Shown: piece after piece, positions 25,218 to 34,100 of the stretch
Numbering within the stretch: the stretch's first letter is position 1
Layout: each line of letters opens with the position of its first letter
Source: Fidelibacterota bacterium
GTDB taxonomy: Bacteria; Fidelibacterota; Marinisomatia; Marinisomatales; UBA1611
NCBI GenBank assembly: GCA_002718655.1
Contig: PBFM01000001.1
Span: 19,784-54,526, forward strand
Direction of reading: 5' to 3'
DNA length: 34,743 nt
The notes under the pieces: generated by a model
Databases searched by the model: none
Told to the model about the DNA's origin: nothing
What the model saw: only the letters and a program-made list of their open reading frames with translations
Made by a program: the position numbers and the translations under genes

Positions 25218-25334
25218 GGTAGATACTTTTTTTTATTCTTATCAATCATATAATTAGACATATATTTCACGAATAAGCTAATATAATCTACTTTAATTGA
25301 AAAATTAAAAATTGTATTGGATATTCATAATATT

Positions 25335-25829
25335 TTATGATTTAGATTTATTAGAACCTCTATATATAAACCAATCATCATTCGTAATTTGATGAAAGTA
25401 ATTTGCCTCATGGAGAAGGATTTTTGCAGCTGTTTTTTTTATCGCTGCAATTTCTACTCTTACACCCTCAGCCTTTAAATGAGATACTAATTCAACAAAA
25501 TCTGAATCACCAGACATTATTATTATGGTATCAACCTTTGATGCTAATTGAGTTGCCTTTATGGATAAAGGTATATCTGCTGATTTATGGCAAGGCACTA
25601 CAGATCCATAATAGTTTTCGTGAAGTCTCTCTGCAAATTTTTTTGATATGGATTTCCCTTCACGAAAATATATTAATCGATTTAAACCTCTACCATTGAG
25701 TAATTTAGGTATCAATTGATCAAAGTTAATCATTGCTCTATTGTTACCTGAAACATCATGAATGCTCCTTTCAATATTATTACCATCACAGAGGATGGCA
25801 ACGGATTGATTAATGAGTATTTCAGACAC
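25335..25829 (-). CDS. NYN-domain (LabA/DUF88-like) putative ribonuclease
   Basis: The 164-residue cytoplasmic protein belongs to the PIN-like NYN fold. The strand-loop VAILCDGNNIE carries Asp15 and the two Asn that give the fold its acidic pocket. Asp85 lies in SADIPLSIKATQLAS, the LabA-type position, and TIIIMSGDSDFVELVSHLKA carries Asp108 and Asp110. VEIAAIKKTAAKILLHEANY then resembles the conserved final helices. These are the expected metal-binding acidic residues, so nuclease activity is plausible; the RNA target is unknown. The start is GTG with an upstream AAGGA about 11 bases away. It directly follows a possible small gene on the same strand. Confidence 0.87.
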   Translation of the reverse strand: MSEILINQSVAILCDGNNIERSIHDVSGNNRAMINFDQLIPKLLNGRGLNRLIYFREGKSISKKFAERLHENYYGSVVPCHKSADIPLSIKATQLASKVDTIIIMSGDSDFVELVSHLKAEGVRVEIAAIKKTAAKILLHEANYFHQITNDDWFIYRGSNKSKS

Positions 25830-25833
25830 TATT

Positions 25834-26019
25834 CTAAAATTCCTTTAGCATTTCATAAAACAATGCGACCGATTCTTCTCTTTCAATATCAAACCTTCTT
25901 TTACAATAATGATAGACGATATTCTCCACAAGATCTTCATACTCATCTTCTGTATATAGCTCTAGAATCGTTTCTAGGTATTCTTTTAGTTCTGCTTGTT
26001 GTGATTCGTTTAGTGGGAT
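25834..26019 (-). CDS. Possible small acidic protein with a non-canonical start
   Basis: An open frame on the minus strand runs from a stop at 26043-26041 to TAG at 25836-25834. It encodes a protein-like, acidic, helical sequence: IPLNESQQAELKEYLETILE, then LYTEDEYEDLVENIVYHYCK, then RRFDIEREESVALFYEMLKE and F. No ATG, GTG or TTG lies upstream of the convincing part. An AAGGA motif (26031-26027) sits seven bases before an ATC and four before an ATT, so initiation at a rare codon (as for infC or pcnB ATT starts) is possible. The frame ends five bases before the NYN gene's GTG, as in an operon. Alternatives are a decayed gene that lost its start or a chance frame. The family is not recognised. 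Confidence 0.4.
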   Translation of the reverse strand: MPLNESQQAELKEYLETILELYTEDEYEDLVENIVYHYCKRRFDIEREESVALFYEMLKEF

Positions 26020-26054
26020 AATAATTTCCTTACTCTTAATTTACTAAAAATTTT

Positions 26055-26142
26055 GGAGAGATGGCAGAGTCTGGCTGAATGCGCTGCACTCGAAATGCAG
26101 TGTACCCTTTGGGTACCGGGGGTTCGAATCCCTCTCTCTCCG
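26055..26142 (+). tRNA. tRNA-Ser, anticodon CGA
   Basis: The 88-base gene folds as a class II tRNA. The acceptor stem GGAGAGA pairs with TCTCTCC, and the discriminator base is G. The anticodon arm is CTGCA-CTCGAAA-TGCAG, giving CGA, which reads UCG serine codons. The long variable arm GTACCC-TTT-GGGTAC is typical of serine tRNAs. The T arm is GGGGG-TTCGAAT-CCCTC. No CCA is encoded, so the 3' end must be added by nucleotidyltransferase. The flanking gene sets change here, but no direct repeat marking an integration was seen. Confidence 0.96.
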
Positions 26143-26340
26143 CTTGTAACAAAGAAAATTTCATAATTGGTGTTTTTACTAGTAAGATTTTTATTATTCT
26201 TACCAAATTTTGATAAGTATTAATATATTTACAATTTATGGCATAGGAATAGATGAATTAAATAATCTTTTTATCATAATTCGGCAATAAAAAAGTTAAT
26301 TTCATTAAATTAGTAACTTAAAAAGCGAGGCAAAATAATT

Positions 26341-26520
26341 ATGAAAGTAAAAGTTTTTGAGATTGTTAAGAGTGGACTAACCCCATTAAGCCAAGAAATG
26401 GAATCAATAATACAAGAATGGATAGATGAAAATGATGATATCGAAATAATTTCTGCATCACAATCCCAGCATTTGAGAGAGAATACAGTATTTGTCACAG
26501 TTTTCTATCGCCAGCAGTAA
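26341..26520 (+). CDS. Small 59-residue protein, Cse60-like pattern
   Basis: The ATG frame encodes MKVKVFEIVKSGLTPLSQEM, then ESIIQEWIDENDDIEIISAS, then QSQHLRENTVFVTVFYRQQ. The pattern is beta strand, long helix, strand, and a final hydrophobic strand. It resembles the layout of the small Cse60-type family, which begins 'MKVKxF', has a 'W(L/I)xE' helix end and an 'I.IxxSxS' strand. This is a resemblance only. A GAGG element lies about 11 bases before the start. It precedes the DUF6370-like gene by 17 bases on the same strand, suggesting a two-gene unit. No membrane segment or signal is present. Confidence 0.65.
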   Translation: MKVKVFEIVKSGLTPLSQEMESIIQEWIDENDDIEIISASQSQHLRENTVFVTVFYRQQ

Positions 26521-26537
26521 ATCTGTCTATAGATATA

Positions 26538-26921
26538 ATGAAAAAAATCTTAGCCGCCATATCCTTGTCAATTTTTTGTTTAAACCTGATACAGGCAGGA
26601 TGTGGTTCTTGTAATGTCACCAATAAAAAGGTTATAATCCCTGATGGCGAATTTGTAACCAAAATTAATAACAATGGAAGTTTAGAAGGATTAGTGCTCG
26701 CTTCCTGTGGAAAATGTAATTTTGGAATGAAAAGTAGAAGATGTAATCTAGCCATAACCATCAATGAAAAAGCATATTCGGTCAAAGGTAGTGGAATAGA
26801 GGACCATGGTGACTCACATGCTGAAGATGGTTTTTGCAATGCGATTCGAATTGCTAAAGTAAATGGAAAAATTATAGAAAATACCTTCCACTCTAATTTT
26901 TTTAAAATACAAAAAATTTAA
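26538..26921 (+). CDS. Exported cysteine-rich DUF6370-like protein
   Basis: The 127-residue protein has a signal peptide (KKILAAISLSIFCLNLIQAG, cleavage near Ala19). Two Cys-containing clusters follow: GCGSCNV at about 21-26 and the conserved ASCGKCNFGMKSRRCNLAI. Then come YSVKGSGIEDHGDSHAEDGF and CNAIRIAKVNGKI. The CGxCxFG, DHGDxHA and GFCNAxR signatures match what I recall of DUF6370 proteins from Bacteroidota. Cys and His residues in these signatures could bind a metal or form disulphides in the periplasm; the biochemical role is unknown. It shares direction with the 59-residue gene upstream. Confidence 0.8.
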   Translation: MKKILAAISLSIFCLNLIQAGCGSCNVTNKKVIIPDGEFVTKINNNGSLEGLVLASCGKCNFGMKSRRCNLAITINEKAYSVKGSGIEDHGDSHAEDGFCNAIRIAKVNGKIIENTFHSNFFKIQKI

Positions 26922-26924
26922 ATC

Positions 26925-26945
26925 TTTCCAATCAATTGTTGGAAA
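26925..26945. terminator. Stem-loop between convergent genes, possible terminator
   Basis: The arms TTTCCAA and TTGGAAA (7 bp, exact) flank a TCAATTG loop in the 42-base gap between the DUF6370-like gene and tadA. Read on the minus strand the hairpin is followed by GATTTAAATTTTTTG, a T-rich tract that suits termination of the tadA transcript. On the plus strand no T-run follows. The stem is short and AT-rich, so this is tentative. Confidence 0.4.
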
Positions 26946-26963
26946 ATCAATTGCAAAAGAAAG

Positions 26964-27461
26964 TTATTTTCTTTTAGCTCTGAAAAAATCTTGAAGCAGT
27001 GATGAGCAAGCCTCTTCCAATATTCCTCCTTTGACACCAGTCACACTATCTAGACGTTTATCACCACACAACTGATATAAACTTCCACAACACCCTTTAT
27101 TTTCATCATATGCACCAAAATAAAGGTTACTTATCCTAGAATTGATTATTGCACCTGCACACATGGGGCAAGGTTCTTTTGTAACATATAATGAACAATC
27201 CTCTAAACGCCAGTCTCGTAAAGTATTAGATGCAGCAGTAATGGCTATCATCTCTGCATGAGCAGTTGGGTCGTTTAATTTTTCTTTTTGGTTATGCCCC
27301 TGACCAATTATGACATTATTTTTTACAATAATTGCACCAACTGGTATCTCACCAATCTCATATGCTTTTACTGCTAAGTTTAGGGCTTTTTTTATCCAGC
27401 CTTCGTGATTTGGAGTAGAATCAATACCCAAATAGCTTGAGCCAGATGGCTCTATAGACAA
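26964..27461 (-). CDS. tadA: tRNA adenosine(34) deaminase TadA
   Basis: TadA converts adenosine 34 to inosine in tRNA-Arg(ACG). The 165-residue protein has the deaminase core: GEIPVGAIIVKNNVIIGQGH, catalytic HAEM (His68, Glu70) and the zinc-binding KEPCPMCAGAI (Cys98, Cys101), then ISNLYFGAYDENKGCCGSLY and a C-terminal DFFRAKRK. Start is TTG at 27461, seven bases after GGAG, overlapping the end of the TPR lipoprotein gene by ten bases. The N-terminal 20 residues before GWIKKALNLA are longer than in many homologues, so a later start cannot be excluded. A guanine or cytosine deaminase is less likely given the PCPMCAGAI and FGAYD pattern. Confidence 0.93.
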   Translation of the reverse strand: MSIEPSGSSYLGIDSTPNHEGWIKKALNLAVKAYEIGEIPVGAIIVKNNVIIGQGHNQKEKLNDPTAHAEMIAITAASNTLRDWRLEDCSLYVTKEPCPMCAGAIINSRISNLYFGAYDENKGCCGSLYQLCGDKRLDSVTGVKGGILEEACSSLLQDFFRAKRK

Positions 27462-28174
27462 TATCCAGCTCCCTGTTTTAGTGGTGAGCCTTCTCCATTA
27501 CAATCCAAGCTATTATCACCATTACTACTATCAATATCATCTCTCATCGTAGATAACTTTTCTGCTAAAATCGCTCTTTCAATTGCAGTATCATAATTAT
27601 AATTTAGAATTGGGTAACCAAAGAAATCATTGAGCTCATTGAGCGAAGATTGTGAATTTAGGAACATTCCAAGTCTGTACTCAGAAATAGCTAAAACAAG
27701 TCTGACATCTAAAGTATTGATATCCTTTTTTTCACAAAAACACCAATAAGGGTCACCTATGTCAGAATTTTGATTCCCAAAAAAATATGTTTCTGCATAA
27801 ACCCTAGCATTAGCGTCATCTCCCATTGCATTATATGCAAAAGCTAGACCTGCATAAAAGTCTAATTTATCCTCAAAAGCAGTCGAATCTCTATTTATGT
27901 AATTTTCAAAATAATAAGCAGACGAATCAGCCTGCCTTAAATGCCCCATAGTCCATCCAACTCCTCTATATGCATCTGAATGGGAAGAATCTTCCCTTAC
28001 TGCTGTAAGAAACCAATCTAAGGCTTGTACGTAATCTTTATCTTTAAATAATTCCCAACCATAGCTAGACATGTCTTCATCATTGGGTATAACATCACCT
28101 CTGCAACCATATATCGAAATGATAATTGTAATTACCATAAAATTGAAAAGAATAGTTTTGATTGATTTTATCAT
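27452..28174 (-). CDS. TPR-containing lipoprotein coupled to the giant repeat protein
   Basis: The 240-residue protein has a lipoprotein signal with lipobox IYGC (Cys24). It then has tetratricopeptide-like helical pairs: SYGWELFKDKDYVQALDWFL, then SDAYRGVGWTMGHLRQADSS, then DFYAGLAFAYNAMGDDANAR, a later helix pair around DVRLVLAISEYRLGMFLNSQ, and a Cys-containing tail. An outer-membrane scaffold role is inferred. Its ATG overlaps the stop of the giant gene by four bases (ATGA), so the two are probably translated together, suggesting a functional link such as secretion or surface attachment. tadA overlaps its 3' end. The family is not recognised beyond TPR. Confidence 0.82.
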   Translation of the reverse strand: MIKSIKTILFNFMVITIIISIYGCRGDVIPNDEDMSSYGWELFKDKDYVQALDWFLTAVREDSSHSDAYRGVGWTMGHLRQADSSAYYFENYINRDSTAFEDKLDFYAGLAFAYNAMGDDANARVYAETYFFGNQNSDIGDPYWCFCEKKDINTLDVRLVLAISEYRLGMFLNSQSSLNELNDFFGYPILNYNYDTAIERAILAEKLSTMRDDIDSSNGDNSLDCNGEGSPLKQGAGYCL

Positions 28175-31100
28175 TTTAGTAACATCATTTTTCTATTTTT
28201 TACTATACCTGTCTTGGTCGTTAATTGAATAAAGTATACTCCAGAGGACATTTGCTGCCCATATCTATCATATCCATCCCATTGAATCTTAAACTGACCT
28301 ATTTGGTCTTTATTTTTAACAAGGGTTATTATATTTTGACCAAGTAAATTGTATACCTCAATCGTTACATTTTGTCTTAAACCATCCATTAATCCTATGT
28401 CATAGTTAATCGTTGTGTTTGGATTAAAAGGGTTAGGATAATTCTGGTGAATATTGGTTTGTTCTGGAACAATGATTGTCTTAGGACCAAGCCTAAAATA
28501 TCCCGATTGATTAGATAAAGTGAAAATCTCATTTTCAACCTGCAATGAGGGTAATTCTTCCCAAGTAACTCTATTCTTTCTTCTATAAATCGCCAAATCG
28601 TCCCTATCACTATTAAAACGTATTTCTACCGGATTGTTAAATGAAAAATCCTCACCTCCTAGAACATAAGAAGCTCTATCATAGAAATGTGGCTCAAATA
28701 GATTAGAATCAGCTATTATAAACGGCTGGTCGTATGTAATTGCCCCTGGGTTTCCAACAACAGAAAAACGACCATCCGAGCTACTTCCTTGCCACCTGCT
28801 AGCGACTCTACCAATGGTCAGTCCAAATGTTTCACTTAATGTAGTATCGCCAACCAATGCTGTTGCATAAATATCAATCGAATAATTTCCAGGAGTGTCA
28901 AAGTCTATGTCCCCAGTATAAGTGTAATCAGCTATTGTATCTAGAGCTATAGACTGATTTTGTACATCCATGGAAAGGTCAAGAGTTTTCATTGCAGTAT
29001 CAACGACTACAATCTGAATGAATTTTGTAAAAGCGGTTTGTTGCAACAATGAAACCGATAGCCTTGGCCTAGGAACGTGTTGCACATCAAGCAAGAATGT
29101 AGTACTGTCTGATGCAAATTGATCAGTTACCTTTAACTTAATCACCACATGATCATCCCATAACTTTTCAGGGATAAATAGCACAGAGTCTCCAAGATTA
29201 AAAGATGAAAATGTAACATCATCAACATCATTTACATCATGTTCAACTGATGGAATAATATTTATTTTATTATCATTATCAATTTCAGGATCGACTACCG
29301 AACTAATGTTAAAAACAAGTGAAGTATCATCTATGTCATTTACATATTGTCCAAATTCCAACCATATCTGATCATTTTCCAATACATATACTATACTATC
29401 CATCATATCTTTTGCGATAGTTGGAGGATCATTTTCTGGCAATATTGAAGCATGAATTGTATCTCTCACAACTGCTCCTCCTAAATCTTGCGCTATGAAG
29501 ATAATACGATGATTATCTCCATAATAATTTGATTCACTTGAAAAAGTTGCAACAACTGAATCAGGTATCCCATCACCATATTGTTTAGGATTTATTTCTA
29601 CACTTATAAGTGGGTTTGTTCTTGTATTATTAATCAGTTGAATTGTTTCATGAGAAAGATTTGTTAAACCACTTGCAGAAGCATTAGGATTAAATCCAAG
29701 ATATTGTCTGTTCAATCTAGCATGCACGTCCCAAGGTGTTTTTGGACCAACTACAACTTGTCCAAGAGGATAATCCTCATCTAATTGTGATGTGTCCATT
29801 ATGACAGCCTGCCAGGATATTTCAGTTACAATATCATTATCAACATCTGTTATGTACCTACTAAGGACAAGTTCTTTCGCAGGTTGGTCTTCTACCCATT
29901 CATGAACATAATAAGGGTTCATTCCAGAATTTGGAATGGAAAAAACTGGTGTGTCATTCACTGCATTAACGGTCAATGGCAATACATAAGTATCTGCCAG
30001 TTCGTAATTATCAATAACAGTTATTTCAATTTCATAAGTTCCTGTATCATCCTGTGTTGGCATCCAAGTCATCGCTCCAATTGAATCTATTGTTACAGAA
30101 CCAGTTGCTATATCTCCAATTATTCTTGTTGTTGTAGCTGAATACCTAAAAGAATCGCCCTGCATTACATCCAAGTCCAAATCAGTTAATTGAACAGTGT
30201 CGGTCCAAAAAAGATCTTCATTCAAAACCGCATTATCCATGTTCAGTATTACAGGATTTGAATTGTATCTTGTTAACGTATCCGTTATGAGAGTATCTGA
30301 TATGTTACCGGCTACGTCAAAGGCACGAATGTGACCAACATATCTATTGTCATGCTCAAGAAATAATTCTTTTGACCAAGATGTCACATCTAATGCAACA
30401 GTATCCCAGCCATCATAAATTGCACCAGTATCCGCAACAGCATCAATTTTTAATATCGCAACTTCATAACGATCAATACCAGATTCATCTTCATCTGTAA
30501 GATCTTCAAACCCTTCCCAATCTATGGATAAATAATCAGATGAAAAAAGTGTATCAGCATCAGTAAAACTACCGCCAGTTATTGTACCAATCGTTGGTGG
30601 TGTTGGATCATATCCTAATCTTGTACTACTTTCAGTACCATAGGTTATGTTACCATGACGGTCTACGACCTTAGCTCTAACTCTAAGGGAATCACCAGTC
30701 AAAATACCACTCCCTGGTGGCATTAATGCAAATAGCGCATCAATATCTCTAAAGAATTCAACAATACCAGATTCAATAAGAGAGTCATCTGGAGCTGGAG
30801 TGACCCATTCCGTTCCTCGATTTAAGTTCCAAAATTGTAATTGTACATAACCCCCAAGAAATAAGGTTGGATCATCTTCAAAACTTTCGATTGGAATTTG
30901 CACACCTATGGAATCAGTGATGCCAGTTATCCATCCTTCTACTGAATTAGGACTATAAACAGTAATCTGACCAGTTTCAAACGCTGCAGGAGGCCTATTA
31001 TCCACAACAAATATATCTGAGTCTTGCTGATCTGTTACGAGATTATTTGAACGATCTTCAGCAATTAATTCAAAATTAATTGGACCATCATCATAAACAG

Positions 31101-34100
31101 AATCTGAAAGAATCACTTCAAATATCCATATAGAATCTCCGTTTGTAGTGGATTGGGGTACTTGCCCAGCGATAGTTGTAGAAACCAATGTATCTCCCCA
31201 TCCGTAAGTGTAATCCAGAGTCGGCACAGGTTCTGCAGACTCTAAGGGTTCATTCATTGAGATAGTAACTTGAATCGTATCTCCGCCAATTCCTATGTTT
31301 GATAGACCTGGATTAGATAAATTGGAATAGCTGAATGTTGCGATAGCCTCAGTATTATCAATAAATAAAGTATCAGGCATTGATAGACTATCTGCATCTA
31401 TTGCATTAGTTGCCAGATCATTAGCAGTTATCGAAATACCTACCTGACCCTCGATTACATCTGGAACATTTAAAACGTAAAACCACTTGGTAGAGTCACC
31501 ATCATCATATAGTGTCATTATGGTATCAATATCATTAACAAAGTCACTGGGAAATTCAATGTTAATGATTGGTGTTGGTAACATTTTCTCATTGAATGTT
31601 ACAGTGATGGTATCTGTTTGTCCTCCACTTGCGAACAGTTCTTGAAATGTAATAATCCCTGTAGCAGAAGTCGTATCATATGTATAATTCGATATGGTGT
31701 CACGACCTATATTCCCAGCTGTATCTATGCTTGTATAAATGAGATCAAAAATACCTTCTGTTATTGGCGGATCTCCCAGTAGGAAAGCACTAGGTGTTTT
31801 TGGACCAACTAAGTTCTCTATGGAGTCAAGAGGCACAATTGATGTCGTTCCATCTTTTTGATTTTTAAACTCAACATGGCCAGAATCAATTGACTCTGAT
31901 AGTGTCCATCCAAAGGTATTCAAAACATTATTAAATGTTCTGCTGGCAGGTGTTATTTCCGAAAACACAGCACTTGTATTATCAATTCTTAGAGTTGTAA
32001 GGCCGGTTATGTTACCCGATGGTATTGGATTTCCAGCGATATCAGATGCATTGACCGTAATTTCAACATTACCATCTACCGTATCTAATCCAGTTGAATT
32101 CAATGGTATTGAATATGTCCAAATGGAGTCATTTTCTCCTTTTGTAAGAGATTGAGAAAATAGGTCTAAGGAGTCTGCTACTCCTGGATAATTTATGTTA
32201 ATGGAAGGGACCGTTACAGAATCCATTGATTCTGAGAACGTAAAAGTAGCAAGTGTTGTCAAGTCACCCGCTCGAACTAAGCTGTCTCCATCAAAAGATA
32301 TTTGAGCTGTAGGGTCTGTTCGGTCCACATTGATCGTAAGAAGAGGTCCATAACCCGATACATTACCTGCAGTATCAATATGAACAGCTGCATACTGGTA
32401 AGTACCAGTTTCAAATGTAGGTACCTGGTAAGTCAAACTTTCCATTGTTGAGGTATCCAAGAGCTGGGTGTCACCTGTTTTTGCATAAGTGTCAGTAGCA
32501 GCATCATATACATAAAGCTCACCAAGATATCCAGGAAGTATATCGGTAAGAATGACCGTTGGTCTCTCATCATTAGTTATCTTATCAGAATCTGATTCTC
32601 CAAAATCTGATGCATCAGATAATATTGGCTCACCAGGAGCAATTGGTGCGGTAAAATCCACGTGGATTATTAATGAGTCGCTTGGAGCCGATACATTGCC
32701 CGCAGAATCAATGACTGTGTATGTAATGGTATATTTACCAGTTCCTAGTTCACTCTCATTAGGAACCAATAATGTATCCTTGAATACATTATAGGTTTTT
32801 CTAGCTTTATAGACCAATTCATTATTTATTCCAGATTTGACAAAAAGATGCAATGAATCAGCTACGGCAGGTAATTGACTGATCTCAAATTGTGGCTCCC
32901 TAATCTTTGTTGTATCATCAGAGCTTGAAAATCCTGAATCATAGTCATTTAGCAAATTAGGAGCAGAGGTTGTCGTAAAAGGAGTTGTGTCTAGTCTATA
33001 TGTGATGGAGCTGGAAGAACTTGAAAGGTTTCCTGCAAGGTCTTTTGCTTTTATCGTGGTTAGATATGAACCATCAACAGTAACAGTATTTCCAGCGAAA
33101 TTAACGGATGCTCCACTAGCTTTTAACTTATTTTTCTGAATCCCATCATAAAAAAGAAAAATTGAATCTGTAGCGGTAACTCCAGCGACCGTGAACGATG
33201 GTAGGGTATCACTTGAAAGATTATCATCATTTTTTATGCCTGTGTCAGAAGCGTCATCAAGATCAATGGTTACTGCTGATACATCTGGTGCAGTTTGATC
33301 GAGAATAATGCTTAGAATATCAGAATTAGGAGATCTGTTTCCCGCTGAATCAACTGAAACAGAGTAATATGCATATGTACCCTCTACTGCATTTGTAGTC
33401 GTGAAGATAAGATCAGAATCTCCTACCAACTGTGAATCCACCAATGCCAAGCTACCAGCTGGGTCGGCTGCATCATATCCGTATAGCAAACCTGAATATC
33501 CTGTTTGGATATTTTTTGGGCTGATATTAATTGTATTTAAATTAGTAATATTATCATCATTCTGCTCACCAGTATCATATTCAGTAATAAGATCACTTAA
33601 ATCAGGTGCATTTGGAGCTGTAAAATCCACATAGATCGTTAGCGGGTCACTAGGTATAGAAACATTCCCAGCTGAGTCAATGATAGTATATGTAATGACA
33701 TAGCTTCCAGTCCCTAATTCACTTGCAGGTGGAACTAATAAAGTGTCTTTTGTAACATTATAAGTTTTTCTAGTTTTTTGTACCAAAACATTATTTATCC
33801 CTGATTGAGAAAAAAGATGCAAAGAATCTGCAACCGATGGAAGTCCACTTATTTCAAACCTAGGTTGTCTTGCACTAGTAGTATCATCAGAATTAGAAAT
33901 TCCTGTATCATAAACTACCCCATCTAATTCAGCCATCAGATCTGGTGCAGTTGTAGGTACAAAAGGAGTTGTATCCAATCTAAATGTCAATGCAGGAGAT
34001 GCAGGGGAAATATTTCCTGCCTCATCTTTGGCTTTGATGGTTATCTCATATTCACCATCCGTAGTGACATCACCGGTAAAATTAACCGTTGCTCCAGAAG

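Noticed and set aside
26182-26203. Short inverted repeat GTAAGA-N10-TCTTAC after the tRNA, possible terminator
   Set aside because: The stem is only 6 bp with a 10-base AT loop and no clean T-run; in AT-rich spacer this is weak. The rest of 26143-26340 shows no gene.
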